A stretch of 64,000 nucleotides of DNA from Guptibacillus hwajinpoensis (GCF_020524165.1 NZ_JAIVKU010000004.1:744001-808000); one strand, 5' to 3'; positions 25,409 to 36,299 are shown, numbered from the stretch's first letter. Translations and numbers: made by a program. The notes: generated from the sequence alone by a model not told the origin.

Positions 25409-26857
25409 TTATTTGATATCTTGATCGTACTCCATATAAATGACATGAGTCTTAAGATATTCGTTAAGACCATGTTTTCCATCAGCACCACCGATACCTG
25501 ATTGTCCCATACCGGCATGGAAACCTTGAACAGCTTCAAAATTCTCACGGTTCACGTATGTTTCACCATATCTGAGTACATTAGAAGCTTTCATAACTTC
25601 ATGCATATTGTCACTAAAAATTGATGAAGATAGACCATAATGTGTATCATTTGCCATTTCAAGCACTTTATCAAAATCGCTATAAACGACAATTGGTAAA
25701 ACAGGACCAAAAATTTCTTCCTGAATGACGTTCATATCCTGCGAAACATCAGTAAGAACGGTTGGTTCAAAGAAAAAGCCTTTATCCCGATTAACACGTT
25801 TCCCACCTGTTTTCACTACAGCCCCAGCCTTAATGGCATTATTCACCATTTCTTCGACAGAATCGATTTGCTGTTTGTTCGCAAGTGGACCAATGTCACA
25901 TCCATCTTCGTTCAAAGAGTCCCCTACTTTAGTATTCTTAAAAGTATTGGTGATTTTTGAGATAAATTCTTCTGCTACATCTTCATGTACATAAACACGC
26001 TCTGCATTTGTACAAGCCTGACCATTGTTTGTGATACGAGATGTCGTAATCTTCTCAACGGCTAGGTCAACGTTCGCATGTTTCGTTACGATCGCTGGCG
26101 CTTTACCCCCAAGCTCAAGGTTCACTTTTGTAATGTTTTTAGCAGCTGCTTCCATTACTTTTGAACCAGCTGGATAGCTTCCCGTTAAGCTAATCATTTG
26201 TACGTCTGGTGAAGAAGCAAGAGGAGTACCAATGTCTGAACCTTTACCAGTAACTAAGCTAAATACCCCTTTAGGGACCTCTACTTCATCGATAATACTT
26301 GCTAGCTCACAGGCTGTATTTGGTGTATATTGACTTGGTTTAATAATAATCGGACAACCTGTGACAAACGCTGGTGCTACTTTTCGAGCAAAGATAAACA
26401 TTGGGAAGTTCCAAGGGACAATCCCGCCGACGATTCCAATAGGCTTCTTGAAAACAAGGATATTTTCGTTTGGGCGATCGCTCGGGAGTACTTCTCCTTC
26501 GTATCTTCTTGCCCAACCTGCCATATAGCGGAAGTAGTCAATTGTTAATTCTACTTCTGCCTGTGAAGCATCGACTGTTTTACCATTTTCTTCAGTTAAC
26601 ATGTTAATAAAGGTGTCTTTTTTTTCTTCTACTTTATCTGCAATCTTATATAAGTATTCAGCTCGTTCTATCGAGGGTTTCATTTCCCATTCTCTTTGGG
26701 AAGCTTTAGCAGCTTCGATTGCACGCTGCACGTCGTTCTCATCACTTTTCGGAATTCTTGAAATCACTTCTTCTGTCGCTGGATTGATCACGTCGAGCAT
26801 TTCTTCTGAATGACTGTTCGTAAATTCACCGTTAATGTATAGTTGATAGCTTTTCAC
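25409..26857 (-). CDS. aldA: Aldehyde dehydrogenase, AldA-like (lactaldehyde/glycolaldehyde type)
   Basis: A 482-residue NAD-dependent aldehyde dehydrogenase. The general base glutamate is in LELGGKAP and the catalytic cysteine in NNGQACTNAERVYV. The N-terminal segment INPATEEVISRIP, the stretch MAGWARRYEGE, and SDRPNENILVFKKPIG run closely parallel to E. coli AldA, which oxidises L-lactaldehyde and glycolaldehyde. That makes it AldA-like rather than a betaine-aldehyde enzyme. The start is GTG at 26857 with GGAGG 8 bases before. No sugar-catabolic genes adjoin it, so its physiological substrate is inferred. Confidence 0.88.
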   Translation of the reverse strand: MKSYQLYINGEFTNSHSEEMLDVINPATEEVISRIPKSDENDVQRAIEAAKASQREWEMKPSIERAEYLYKIADKVEEKKDTFINMLTEENGKTVDASQAEVELTIDYFRYMAGWARRYEGEVLPSDRPNENILVFKKPIGIVGGIVPWNFPMFIFARKVAPAFVTGCPIIIKPSQYTPNTACELASIIDEVEVPKGVFSLVTGKGSDIGTPLASSPDVQMISLTGSYPAGSKVMEAAAKNITKVNLELGGKAPAIVTKHANVDLAVEKITTSRITNNGQACTNAERVYVHEDVAEEFISKITNTFKNTKVGDSLNEDGCDIGPLANKQQIDSVEEMVNNAIKAGAVVKTGGKRVNRDKGFFFEPTVLTDVSQDMNVIQEEIFGPVLPIVVYSDFDKVLEMANDTHYGLSSSIFSDNMHEVMKASNVLRYGETYVNRENFEAVQGFHAGMGQSGIGGADGKHGLNEYLKTHVIYMEYDQDIK

Positions 26858-26930
26858 TTGAAAGACCTCCTACATAGTGTTGGAGAACTGTTCCCAAGTT
26901 AGCTACATGATTAAACATATGATCACACAT

Positions 26931-27800
26931 TCAAACTGTTTCTTTCGTTAATTCCCTCTTTTCAAGCCAATTCTCAAGATCTTGATGATGACCCCTCATA
27001 TCTTCATAACCTTGATTGTATAAAGTGGTTAGACGAAGTTGTGATTTTTCGATTCGTGCGACTTCAAGTGGCGTGGAAGGCTGAATGATAAAATAATTGT
27101 CTCGGTTTGCTTCAATATGATCAAGCGTTTGATTGTAATGAACATATCGTGTTGTAATGGCTTTTGCCAACGCAGGATTTTTCCGATAAAGGCGTTGAAT
27201 CATCCAAGATAATTTTGATTTCTGCTTTCGATATCCTTCATTTCGCGTCAGAATGACAACATGACTTTTATTTCCATCCGCCTCCGATTTTTGAACAGGA
27301 ATTGGATCAGTAATACCGCCATCCAAGTAAAATCCATTATCAATTTGCACGGGCGGCGCCATAAATGGAAGTGAGCTCGATGCTCTTAAAATCGAAAGAA
27401 TTTGTTCTCCATCATCTTTCTTATTAAAGTAATAAGGTTTCCCTGTCGTAATATCTGTTGTGCCAATAACAAATTGTTCCGTCGCATTTTGAAACGTATG
27501 AAAATCGAAAGGCACATGTGTAGACGGAATTTCATTAAAAATCAAATCCATTCCAAACAGCTGCTTTTTACGCAATAAATTTTTGTATGAAATGTATTCT
27601 GGATGATTCACATAATCGATAAGTACGGTACGGTTCCTTCCACTCTGTCTTGAGAGGTAAGACGCTGCATTACAGGCCCCAGCAGATACACCTATCACGT
27701 AGGGAAAGTATAAATCGTGCTCCATCATATACTCTAAAACTCCCGCCGTGTAGACGCCTCTCATCCCTCCGCCTTCAAGTACAAGACCAACTGAATCCAT
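26931..27800 (-). CDS. Patatin-like phospholipase
   Basis: A 289-residue patatin-domain protein. The oxyanion glycine-rich loop is EGGGMRGVYTAG at 9-20, the nucleophile S39 is in GVSAG, and the catalytic aspartate D160 is in LDGGITDP, completing the Ser-Asp dyad. The layout matches the YjjU-type bacterial patatins, cytoplasmic lipid acyl hydrolases of unclear substrate. The start is ATG behind AAAGGGG. It stands alone on the minus strand. Confidence 0.9.
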   Translation of the reverse strand: MDSVGLVLEGGGMRGVYTAGVLEYMMEHDLYFPYVIGVSAGACNAASYLSRQSGRNRTVLIDYVNHPEYISYKNLLRKKQLFGMDLIFNEIPSTHVPFDFHTFQNATEQFVIGTTDITTGKPYYFNKKDDGEQILSILRASSSLPFMAPPVQIDNGFYLDGGITDPIPVQKSEADGNKSHVVILTRNEGYRKQKSKLSWMIQRLYRKNPALAKAITTRYVHYNQTLDHIEANRDNYFIIQPSTPLEVARIEKSQLRLTTLYNQGYEDMRGHHQDLENWLEKRELTKETV

Positions 27801-27891
27801 TTAAAAGTCCCCTTTTCAATTATCTATCTATAAGTTTACTGGAGTTGGAAATGAACCTCAAGAAACCAAGCTTCGTTTCTTAATTGAATGT

Positions 27892-27920
27892 AAAAAGCTC
27901 CCTGCCTGTGCAGGAAGCTT
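27892..27920 (-). terminator. Terminator of the 45-aa gene
   Basis: On the minus strand, stem AAGCTTCCTGC / GCAGGGAGCTT, with one mismatch and a 4-nt loop, is followed by TTTTT, just beyond the stop at 27924. Confidence 0.75.
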
Positions 27921-27923
27921 CCT

Positions 27924-28061
27924 TTATTCTTCTCTTTCTTCATTCTTGATCGTTTTATGCCCCGTGGATGCTTCATAGGGAAACTTTGTTTGATCTGCTG
28001 TTTTTGGTCGTTCGCGTTCCATCCCTTTTTTCTTATGATCAAATGCCTTTCCTCGGCCCAT
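27924..28061 (-). CDS. Small basic/charged hypothetical protein, 45 aa
   Basis: A 45-residue, highly charged peptide starting MGRGKAFDHKKKG and ending KNEEREE. It has no hydrophobic segment and is probably disordered. The start is decided by a near-ideal site, AAGGAGGGGTAAG directly before the ATG; longer open frames in the same phase have none. A terminator follows at once. The opening MGRGKAxDHKKKG resembles short conserved Bacillus proteins of unknown role, but I cannot name it. The stretch 28062-28382 upstream holds nothing else I can support. Confidence 0.6.
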   Translation of the reverse strand: MGRGKAFDHKKKGMERERPKTADQTKFPYEASTGHKTIKNEEREE

Positions 28062-28382
28062 CTTACCCCTCCTTTCATCTCTTTCTATTCTCCCACTTAC
28101 AGAAAAAAAGTATCCGAAAAAAAATGGAATGGGCATGTATAGAACGAAATGAAAGTGGTCATGATAATTAGTGAAGAGGGAAGAACAAAAGTGCATAAGG
28201 AAAACGGAAGCTTTTAAGGAGATGGTCGCGTTGAACTACTCTGTTGGTAAAACAAGGCTCTAACAACTTTCATTAGAAAGAGGTGTCTCCAAAAGACAAC
28301 TACCGTTCTACCCCATCGCTTGTTTAGCAAACGCTAATAACTTCCTTCTTCATGAGGGTCTTATCCTATCGGATAGGGCCCT

Positions 28383-29771
28383 TTATGCGTTTTCTTTTAC
28401 ATTTAAATGATCATGGGCTAAACGAATCTGAATTGCGATTTGCTCTGGCGACGTACCTCCATAGCTTTTTCTTGCGTTCATCACATTAGCAGGCTTAAGC
28501 ACTTCAAAAACATCTTCTTCAAATAATGGCGTAAATGATTTAAATTCTTCCATTGTAAGATCAAGTAAAAATTTCTTTCTCTCGATACCGTAAAGTACAA
28601 TTTTTCCAATGACTTCATGTGACTCACGGAACGTCATTCCTTTGTTCACAAGGTAATCCGCAATATCGGTTGCATTAGAATAATCTTCATTTACAGCTTG
28701 CTTCATGTTTTCAGTTTTAACACTCATCGTTTCAATCATAGGAGCTAAGAGTTGAAGAGCACCATCAAGGGTTTTGGCTGTATCAAACATACCTTCCTTA
28801 TCTTCCTGCATGTCTTTGTTATAAGCAAGAGGTAGTCCCTTCAATACAGTTAACAAGCTAAACAAATTCCCATACACTCGACCGGTTTTCGCTCGAAGAA
28901 GTTCAGGTACATCCGGATTCTTTTTCTGAGGCATAATGCTTGATCCCGTACAAAAAGAATCATCTAGTTCGATAAATTGGAACTCCTGACTGCTCCAAAT
29001 CACCAATTCTTCCGATAAACGTGACATGTGCATCATAAGCACGGAAGCATTTGAAAGAAACTCGACAATAAAATCACGGTCACTAACAGCGTCCATGCTA
29101 TTCGGATAAACCGCGTCAAAGCCTAACAGTTCTGCCGTGCGATGGCGATCAATCGGAAAAGTTGTTCCAGCTAGTGCGCCTGCACCAAGCGGTAACATGC
29201 TTGTTCTCTTTAAACTGTCTTGAAATCTTTCCTTATCACGTTCAAACATCCAGAAATATGCTAGCATATGATGGGCAAATGATACAGGTTGAGCACGCTG
29301 CAAATGTGTATAACCTGGTAAAACAGTTTCAACATGAGATTCAGCCTGGCTTAGAATCGCCTGCTGAACCTCTTCGATATGTGAAATAAAAAGGTTAACC
29401 TTTTTTACAAGGTACATATGCATATCCGTTGCAACCTGGTCATTACGGCTTCTACCGGTATGCAGCTTTCCTCCAACAGGTCCTATTTCATCAATAAGTG
29501 CTTTTTCAATGTTCATATGAATGTCTTCTTGAGAAACATCATAGTCAAATGTTCCATTTTGAATGTTCTCAAGAACAACGTGTAAGCCACGCTCGATTTC
29601 TTCCTTATCAGAGCAACTAATCACACCGCATTCACTAAGCATCTGAACATGGGCCAGACTGCCTTCGATATCTTCTTCTGCTAGTTCTTTATCATACTGG
29701 ATCGAAGCTGTATATTCTTCTACAAGCTTATTCGTTTCTTTCGTAAAGCGTCCACCCCATAGCTTAGACAC
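28383..29771 (-). CDS. argH: Argininosuccinate lyase
   Basis: A 462-residue member of the fumarase/aspartase superfamily. It begins KLWGGRFTK, contains the region [13 protein letters not shown], and carries the superfamily signature [12 protein letters not shown] with the catalytic serine loop. It splits argininosuccinate into arginine and fumarate, the last step of arginine synthesis. The start is GTG at 29771, AAGGAG 8 bases upstream; it follows argG by 12 bases, so the two form an argG-argH operon. Confidence 0.97.
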   Translation of the reverse strand: MSKLWGGRFTKETNKLVEEYTASIQYDKELAEEDIEGSLAHVQMLSECGVISCSDKEEIERGLHVVLENIQNGTFDYDVSQEDIHMNIEKALIDEIGPVGGKLHTGRSRNDQVATDMHMYLVKKVNLFISHIEEVQQAILSQAESHVETVLPGYTHLQRAQPVSFAHHMLAYFWMFERDKERFQDSLKRTSMLPLGAGALAGTTFPIDRHRTAELLGFDAVYPNSMDAVSDRDFIVEFLSNASVLMMHMSRLSEELVIWSSQEFQFIELDDSFCTGSSIMPQKKNPDVPELLRAKTGRVYGNLFSLLTVLKGLPLAYNKDMQEDKEGMFDTAKTLDGALQLLAPMIETMSVKTENMKQAVNEDYSNATDIADYLVNKGMTFRESHEVIGKIVLYGIERKKFLLDLTMEEFKSFTPLFEEDVFEVLKPANVMNARKSYGGTSPEQIAIQIRLAHDHLNVKENA

Positions 29772-29783
29772 ACTAACATCTCC

Positions 29784-30995
29784 TTATTGAGTTACTTTTT
29801 GTTTCTTATGCACTTCCGCATTCACTTTTGTAGGTAATCCCCATAGTTTAATGAATCCAACCGCAGCGTCATGATCAAAGAGATCACCTTTAAGATATGT
29901 TGCAAGTTGTTCGTTATAGAGAGAGTTCTCTGATTTACGTCCAACTACTGTGTTTGACCCTTTGTGTAATTTAAGACGAATCTTACCACTTACTACTTTC
30001 TGGGTTTCGTTAATGAACCCTTCAAGCGCCTGACGAAGTGGTGAATACCATAAACCATCATAGATCAGTTTGGAAAGCTGCTGATCAATCGTCGTTTTGA
30101 ACTGTGATACTTCACGAGTATGTGTTAGAAATTCTAATTCTTTATGAGCGTTAATCAAAATGAGCGCGCCTGGATTTTCATATACTTCTCTTGATTTAAT
30201 CCCAACGAGACGATTTTCAATATGATCAATACGTCCAATACCGTGGACGCCGCCGATTTCATTTAACTTTTCAATAAGATCAACTAGCCCCATCTTTTGG
30301 CCATTAAGTGCTGTTGGGCACCCTTCTTCAAAATCAATTTCAATGTATTCCGGCTCATCAGGTGTTAGGTGAATTGGTGCTGTCCAATCGAATGCTGCTT
30401 CTGGAGCCTCAGCCCACGGATCTTCAAGTACACCAGCTTCACATGCACGCCCCCAAATGTTGGCATCAATTGAAAATGGATTATCAAGTTTAACTGGAAC
30501 CGGGATCCCTTTTTCTTGTGCGTAAGCAATCTGTTCATCACGCGTCATTCCCCATTCACGAACAGGAGCGATCACTTTCAAGTCCGGATTCAACGCTTGA
30601 ATCGATACTTCAAAGCGAACCTGATCATTTCCTTTTCCTGTACATCCATGTGCCACAGCCGTAGCTCCTTCACGTTCAGCCGCTTCAACTAGAAGCTTTG
30701 AAATGAGGGGACGTGACAATGCTGAGGATAGCGGGTATTTCCCTTCGTATAATGCATTTGCTTTTAATGCTGGTAAAAGATAGTTTTCAGCAAGAAGTTC
30801 TTTTGCTTCAATCATATAAGCTTTTGAGGCACCCACATTCAGCGCCTTTTCCTTGATCGTCTCAAGATCTTTCCCTTCACCTACATCAAGTCCAAGGGCA
30901 ATAACCTCGTATCCATATTTTTCTTCTAACCATTTTATCGAAATGGAGGTATCGAGACCTCCGGAATAAGCAAGAATGATTTTCTCTTTTGCCAT
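29784..30995 (-). CDS. argG: Argininosuccinate synthase
   Basis: A 403-residue enzyme with the ATP pyrophosphatase P-loop AYSGGLDTS at residues 8-16 and the segments [15 protein letters not shown] and [14 protein letters not shown] of the family. It condenses citrulline and aspartate using ATP. The start is ATG at 30995, placed 8 bases after AAGGAG; an in-frame ATG three codons earlier overlaps that site poorly. It is the first gene of argGH, with an ARG-box-like element in the 70-base spacer after argF. Confidence 0.97.
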   Translation of the reverse strand: MAKEKIILAYSGGLDTSISIKWLEEKYGYEVIALGLDVGEGKDLETIKEKALNVGASKAYMIEAKELLAENYLLPALKANALYEGKYPLSSALSRPLISKLLVEAAEREGATAVAHGCTGKGNDQVRFEVSIQALNPDLKVIAPVREWGMTRDEQIAYAQEKGIPVPVKLDNPFSIDANIWGRACEAGVLEDPWAEAPEAAFDWTAPIHLTPDEPEYIEIDFEEGCPTALNGQKMGLVDLIEKLNEIGGVHGIGRIDHIENRLVGIKSREVYENPGALILINAHKELEFLTHTREVSQFKTTIDQQLSKLIYDGLWYSPLRQALEGFINETQKVVSGKIRLKLHKGSNTVVGRKSENSLYNEQLATYLKGDLFDHDAAVGFIKLWGLPTKVNAEVHKKQKVTQ

Positions 30996-31034
30996 GTCAT
31001 CCACTCCTTATCTTTGTATTAATATCTATGATAA

Positions 31035-31048
31035 CGTATATTTATTCA
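31035..31048 (-). promoter_or_regulatory. ARG-box-like site and promoter region upstream of argG
   Basis: On the minus strand TGAATAAATATACG resembles the ArgR/AhrC half-site consensus TGAAT-N4-ATTCA (two mismatches). It lies just before a possible -10 TATCAT (31033-31028). This predicts arginine repression of argGH separately from the argC operon. Confidence 0.6.
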
Positions 31049-31065
31049 AATTGCACGAAAAAAAT

Positions 31066-32034
31066 TTAACTTTTTAATAAAAGTTTCAAAAGTGCCTTTT
31101 GAGCGTGGAGACGATTCTCTGCTTCCTGGTATACAACTGAATGAGAACCATCGATAATTTCCGCTGTAACCTCTTCTCCTCTATGCGCTGGAAGACAATG
31201 CATAAAGATGTAGTTTTCATCAGCATTTATGCATAACTCCTCATTCACCTGATAAGGTTCGAAAACGCCCTCACGTTCAGCTTGCTCGTCTTCTTGCCCC
31301 ATACTCGCCCAAACATCGGTAATAAGAACATCCGCATCCTTAGCAGCTGCGAGGGGATCAGCGGTTACTTCAATGACTGAACCATTTTCTTTTGCTACTT
31401 CGTTCGCTTTCGCTACGATCGCTTCATCTGGTTCATACCCTGCTGGACAGGCGATCGTGAAATTCATCCCCACTTTCGCTGCCCCTTCAATAAGTGAGTG
31501 AGCCACATTGTTTCCATCTCCAAAATAAGCTACTTTCAAACCATTTAAATGACCTTTATGCTCGATAATCGTTAGTAAATCAGCAAGAATTTGTGCTGGA
31601 TGATGTGTATCTGTTAAGCCGTTAATAACCGGAATGGAAGAAGCTTTCGCAAAACGTTCAATCGTCTCATGGCCAAACGTTCGAATCATTACTCCGTCAA
31701 GGTACCCTGCTAACACATTAGCGGTGTCTTCAACCGTCTCACCTCTTCCAAGCTGGATATCTTTCGAACTAAGAAACAAAGCATGCCCGCCAAGCTGAAG
31801 CATCGCTACTTCAAATGACACACGCGTTCTTGTTGATGACTTTTCGAAGATCATCCCAAGCACTTTTCCCTTTAATTCTTCATGAGGAATCCCTTCCTTT
31901 TGAAGCTTTTTCAACTGTTCAGCTTCTTGCAGCAGATAATGAATCTCCTCACTGCTCAGTTCAGCGATCGTTAGAAAATCTTTCCCCTTCATTCCTTCTG
32001 CGATTTCATTTTCCGTTTTTACCGACTGCATCAT
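31066..32034 (-). CDS. argF: Ornithine carbamoyltransferase, anabolic
   Basis: A 322-residue transcarbamylase. Carbamoyl-phosphate binding is shown by SSTRTR and HPAQILADL, ornithine binding by the FMHCLPAHRGEEV loop with its catalytic cysteine. It makes citrulline from ornithine and carbamoyl phosphate. It starts four bases after the carB stop, with AGGAAGG overlapping the end of carB, so it is the last gene of argCJBD-carAB-argF, the order known from B. subtilis. This operon context argues for the anabolic enzyme, not ArcB. Confidence 0.97.
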   Translation of the reverse strand: MMQSVKTENEIAEGMKGKDFLTIAELSSEEIHYLLQEAEQLKKLQKEGIPHEELKGKVLGMIFEKSSTRTRVSFEVAMLQLGGHALFLSSKDIQLGRGETVEDTANVLAGYLDGVMIRTFGHETIERFAKASSIPVINGLTDTHHPAQILADLLTIIEHKGHLNGLKVAYFGDGNNVAHSLIEGAAKVGMNFTIACPAGYEPDEAIVAKANEVAKENGSVIEVTADPLAAAKDADVLITDVWASMGQEDEQAEREGVFEPYQVNEELCINADENYIFMHCLPAHRGEEVTAEIIDGSHSVVYQEAENRLHAQKALLKLLLKS

Positions 32035-32038
32035 TCAA

Positions 32039-35000
32039 TCATCCTTCCTGACCGATTGGAGTTTCTTTCATTTTGTGCCAATGCGCTAGACTGTTGACTT
32101 CAAGTGTCTTGGATCCTTCTAAGATCAATAACTGAAGCGTGTCAAGATGTGTAAAACATGGAATTTTATATCGTGTGGCGAGTGCACGCATTTGAAATCC
32201 AGAACGTTCTTTTTCTCTGCCGATTGTCGGAATCGATACAACTGCGCTTAGCTCTTCTTTCATTAGTGCCTCAATTTCATCTAAATCTTTTTTAATCACG
32301 ATTGATTGGATGCCTTTATCATTTAACAATTTGGCTGTTCCAGAAGTTGCGTATATTGTGACACCTTTTTCTTTAAGCTTCATTAGTACATCACAAGCAG
32401 CTTCTTTATGTTCTTCACTAATCGAACATAGTATGGAAGAAGGTAGCTTATTCGGATTCCACGTTGGTACAATCGCTTTTCTTAATGCTTCTTCCGATGT
32501 TTTCGCCATAGCAAGGACTTCTCCTGTAGACTTCATCTCTGGTCCAAGAACATGGTCAACGTTTTTTAACTTTCCATTTGAAAAGATAGGGAACTTCACG
32601 GTGTAATAAGGTTTTTCTTCTAATAATCCCGTTGATTCTAATGAGTTACTTTGCAATTGTGCTTTAATCGCCCAATCAACCATAGGAATGTTCGTTACTT
32701 TACTGATAACGGGTACAGTTCTCGAAGATCTTGGATTAATTTCAAGAACATAGATGATACCTTGATCGATGACAAATTGAATATTCATTAACCCTCGACA
32801 CTCGAGCGCTTGAGATAGCTTTTCAGAATACATCGTAATCGTTTTTTTCTGCTCTTCTGTAATGGATACAGGTGGATAAATCGCTGTGCTATCTCCAGAA
32901 TGAACGCCCGCTCGTTCAAGGTGCTCCATAATGCCAGGAATGGCGATTGACTCACCATCGCAAATCACATCGACTTCACATTCAATCCCTTCTACAAAAC
33001 GGTCGAGAAGGAATGGCCACATTTTCTTTGAACTGCTCTGTAATTTTTGCGTATATCGTTTCAGTTCATCAATATGACGGAAGATAAACATGTTTTGTCC
33101 GCCTATCACATAGGAAGGTCTTACAATGATTGGGAACCCTAACTCTGCGGCAAGCTCCTCCATTTCATCTGGCTGATAAGCCATCTTCCCTTCAATATAA
33201 GGAATCGAAAGAGAATCCAATAATTGATAAAATTGATCTCGGTCCTCGACTTTATTAATATTCTCAACAGGTGTGCCGAGGATTGGAACTCCGCGCTCGT
33301 GCAACTCTTCCGCTAAATTAATAGCCGTTTGACCACCAAATTGTACAGCCACTCCAATAATATGCTCCTTCTCAATCACCCCTAGAACATCTTCAAGTGA
33401 CAGCGGCTCGAAGTAAAGACGATCGGCAACGCTATAATCTGTGCTGACTGTTTCAGGGTTGTTGTTCATAACAATCGCACGATAGCCTAACTTCTTCACT
33501 GCCTGTGTCGCGTGAACGGAGCAATAGTCAAACTCCACACCTTGCCCGATTCGAATTGGCCCTGAACCAAGAACGAGGATGCCTGGCTCACCGATCTGCT
33601 CTATCTCATCGCTCCCTAAATACGTGGAGTAAAAATAAGGTGTGATGGCTTCAAATTCACCAGCGCACGTATCGACTTGCTTCATTCCCCTCTTGATGCC
33701 TGCTTCCTTACACATACTCATGATAGAATCAATCGTTTTTCCAGTTGCTTTCGAAATGTAGGCATCACTAACGTTTAATTGCTTAACATGAATAAGCAAT
33801 TCTTCAGAAAGATCGGTTTGATTCATTACCTTTACTTCCGCTTCAACAATTCGCTTCACCTTATGAAGAAACCAGCGATCAATGGCTGTAAGTGATTGAA
33901 TGTCCTCTACAGAATAACCTCTTCGAAAAGCTTCACTAATAAAAAAAAGTCTTTCATCTGTTGGCGTCATTAGCTGTTCATTTAGGTACTCTTGACTAAC
34001 CTCTTCATATAACCCCGTTAACGATTGATGACCACTCTCAAGAGATCGAACAGCTTTGTTTAAAGCACCTTCAAAACTTCGATCAATGGCCATCACTTCT
34101 CCTGTTGCTTTCATCTGCGTTCCGAGTACGCGATCACCTTCAGGAAACTTATCAAATGGGAACCTCGGTATTTTAACAACTAAATAGTCAAGGGCAGGTT
34201 CAAATGCGGCATAAGTATTACCTGTAATTGGATTTGGAAGCTCATCTAATGTAAAGCCAATGGCACATTTTGCAGCCATACGTGCAATCGGATAACCAGT
34301 AGCTTTAGAAGCTAATGCAGATGAACGACTTACCCGCGGATTCACCTCAATGATGTAATAATCGTTTGATTCAGGGTTTAATCCAATTTGAATATTACAA
34401 CCACCAATAACATCAATGGCGCGAATCACTTTCAACGAAACGTTTCGCAGCATCTGGTATTGGTAATCATTCAGCGTTTGAGATGGTGCAACAACAATCG
34501 AATCCCCTGTATGAATTCCAACAGGATCCATATTTTCCATGTTACAAACGATCATGCACGTATCGTTTTCGTCACGCATCACTTCATATTCGATTTCTTT
34601 CCAACCAAGCATGCTTTTTTCTATAAGCACCTGGTGAATAGGACTTAAGGAAAGGCCGCGATCAACAATTTCAAGCAAGGCGTTGTCATCAGCTGCAAAT
34701 CCACCGCCTTCGCCACCCATTGTATACGCCGGGCGAACCATAATTGGATAGCCAATTTCTCGAGCGAATGTTAACGCCTCTTCCCTTGTCACGGCAATTT
34801 TCGACTCAGGTACTGGTTCGCCAATATCAAGCATGAGCTGTCTAAACTTCTCGCGATCTTCCCCATTTTGAATGGATTCAACAGATGTTCCAAGAAGTTC
34901 CACATTCAACTTTTCTAGAATCCCCTTTTCATAAAGCTCTACGACAAGATTTAAACCTGTTTGACCACCAAGTGTGCCAATGATGCCATCAGGCTTTTCT

Positions 35001-35239
35001 TTTTTGAGGATTTCCTCTACATAAGGAAGCGTCATTGGTTCCATATAAACATGATCCGCGATCGATGAATCCGTCATAATGGTGGCTGGATTGCTATTAA
35101 TTAAAACAACCTCAATTCCCTCTTCTTTTAGCGCAAGGCACGCCTGTGTACCTGCATAATCAAATTCTGCTGCCTGACCAATGACAATAGGGCCAGATCC
35201 TAAAATGACAACTTTTTTTAACTCTTTACGTAAAGGCAT
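32039..35239 (-). CDS. carB: Carbamoyl-phosphate synthase large subunit, arginine-linked
   Basis: A 1066-residue enzyme with two homologous ATP-grasp halves. GSGPIVIGQAAEFDYAGTQA opens the first and GSGPIRIGQGVEFDYCSVHA the second; each is followed by its nucleotide site (TMGGEGGG region in the first). The C-terminus is the allosteric MGS-like domain (IYATSGTAKLL). It makes carbamoyl phosphate from bicarbonate, ammonia and two ATP. It overlaps carA by 14 bases. Its place among arg genes marks it as the arginine-specific copy; the pyrimidine copy (pyrAB) would lie elsewhere. Confidence 0.97.
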   Translation of the reverse strand: MPLRKELKKVVILGSGPIVIGQAAEFDYAGTQACLALKEEGIEVVLINSNPATIMTDSSIADHVYMEPMTLPYVEEILKKEKPDGIIGTLGGQTGLNLVVELYEKGILEKLNVELLGTSVESIQNGEDREKFRQLMLDIGEPVPESKIAVTREEALTFAREIGYPIMVRPAYTMGGEGGGFAADDNALLEIVDRGLSLSPIHQVLIEKSMLGWKEIEYEVMRDENDTCMIVCNMENMDPVGIHTGDSIVVAPSQTLNDYQYQMLRNVSLKVIRAIDVIGGCNIQIGLNPESNDYYIIEVNPRVSRSSALASKATGYPIARMAAKCAIGFTLDELPNPITGNTYAAFEPALDYLVVKIPRFPFDKFPEGDRVLGTQMKATGEVMAIDRSFEGALNKAVRSLESGHQSLTGLYEEVSQEYLNEQLMTPTDERLFFISEAFRRGYSVEDIQSLTAIDRWFLHKVKRIVEAEVKVMNQTDLSEELLIHVKQLNVSDAYISKATGKTIDSIMSMCKEAGIKRGMKQVDTCAGEFEAITPYFYSTYLGSDEIEQIGEPGILVLGSGPIRIGQGVEFDYCSVHATQAVKKLGYRAIVMNNNPETVSTDYSVADRLYFEPLSLEDVLGVIEKEHIIGVAVQFGGQTAINLAEELHERGVPILGTPVENINKVEDRDQFYQLLDSLSIPYIEGKMAYQPDEMEELAAELGFPIIVRPSYVIGGQNMFIFRHIDELKRYTQKLQSSSKKMWPFLLDRFVEGIECEVDVICDGESIAIPGIMEHLERAGVHSGDSTAIYPPVSITEEQKKTITMYSEKLSQALECRGLMNIQFVIDQGIIYVLEINPRSSRTVPVISKVTNIPMVDWAIKAQLQSNSLESTGLLEEKPYYTVKFPIFSNGKLKNVDHVLGPEMKSTGEVLAMAKTSEEALRKAIVPTWNPNKLPSSILCSISEEHKEAACDVLMKLKEKGVTIYATSGTAKLLNDKGIQSIVIKKDLDEIEALMKEELSAVVSIPTIGREKERSGFQMRALATRYKIPCFTHLDTLQLLILEGSKTLEVNSLAHWHKMKETPIGQEG

Positions 35240-36299
35240 AGTGCTGGTCTCCTGTTCTCGTAATCTGGGTCATAAATGCATCGAATAAAAAAGCAGTATC
35301 AGAAGGTCCCGCATGTGCTTCAGGATGGAATTGCACCGATTGAATGTTGTAATGCTGATGTTTTAACCCTTCAACGGTTCCATCATTTAAATTAACAAAA
35401 GTAAGCGCAAACCCTGTATCTTCTAAGGTCTCTTGGACGACTTCATAACCATGGTTTTGGGAGGTGATAAACACTTTCCCCGTCTCCAAATGCTTCACTG
35501 GGTGATTTGACCCCCGATGTCCAAATGGTAGCTTTCGAGTGGACGCCCCGTGTGCAAGAGCGAGAAGTTGATGACCAAGACAAATCCCGAAAGTTGGATA
35601 TTTTTCACTAATAAGCCGGATCGTCTCAAAAGTTGCAGATAATGCTTCAGGATCTCCAGGACCATTGCTTAACACCACTCCGTCTGGTTGTAGGTCGACA
35701 ACTTCCTCAAAAGTTGTATTAAATGGCACGATTGTTACAGCACAATCTAGAGATTGAAGAGACGTAAGAATTGATTTCTTATACCCATAGTCCATCAGCA
35801 CAATATGTTGCCCTTCACCTGGATAATGTGTTTTTTCTTTTACTGAAACATTTGGAACAAATGATTTCTCTGATGTCCATTTCACATTGTTGTCAGGAAG
35901 CTCTCGCGTTATTTTCCCCTTCATTGTGCCATGATCCCGAAGTATTTTAACAAGCGCCCGAGTGTCTACACCTGTTAAAGAAGGAACTTCATTCTGTATC
36001 AGACCATTTGAAAAGGATCCTGTTGCTAAATAATGACTAGGTTCCGCACACTGCTCTCCCGTTACGACACCGTGAAGATGAAGATGTTCACTTTCACTAT
36101 CAAGTTTATTTATGCCATAGTTACCGATTTGTGGATAACAAAAGACGATGATTTGCCCGGCATAAGAAGGATCCGATACAATCTCTTGATAACCAGTCAT
36201 ACTTGTATTGAAAACAACTTCACCAGAAGCTTCTAAAGTCCCTATTAGATCGCCTTCAAACACTGCTCCGTTTTCTAATACAAGATAGCCCTTTTTCAT
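35226..36299 (-). CDS. carA: Carbamoyl-phosphate synthase small subunit, arginine-linked
   Basis: A 357-residue glutamine amidotransferase subunit. The N-terminal CPSase domain starts GYLVLENGAVFEG and has the STSMTGYQEI-type segment (NTSMTGYQEIVSDPSY). The C-terminal class I GATase domain has the nucleophile cysteine in FGICLGHQ and the His-Glu pair in QFHPEAH. It supplies ammonia to CarB. Its ATG overlaps the argD stop by four bases, and its own end overlaps carB, so expression is translationally coupled within the arg operon. Confidence 0.97.
   Translation of the reverse strand: MKKGYLVLENGAVFEGDLIGTLEASGEVVFNTSMTGYQEIVSDPSYAGQIIVFCYPQIGNYGINKLDSESEHLHLHGVVTGEQCAEPSHYLATGSFSNGLIQNEVPSLTGVDTRALVKILRDHGTMKGKITRELPDNNVKWTSEKSFVPNVSVKEKTHYPGEGQHIVLMDYGYKKSILTSLQSLDCAVTIVPFNTTFEEVVDLQPDGVVLSNGPGDPEALSATFETIRLISEKYPTFGICLGHQLLALAHGASTRKLPFGHRGSNHPVKHLETGKVFITSQNHGYEVVQETLEDTGFALTFVNLNDGTVEGLKHQHYNIQSVQFHPEAHAGPSDTAFLFDAFMTQITRTGDQHYAFT

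Noticed and set aside
28355-28381. Hairpin after argH as a terminator
   Set aside because: The stem has mismatches and no T-run follows in the argH direction, so it was not listed.
28197-28382. Possible small gene after AAGGAG near 28220
   Set aside because: Frames from the nearby ATG or TTG are under 15 codons and nothing follows.
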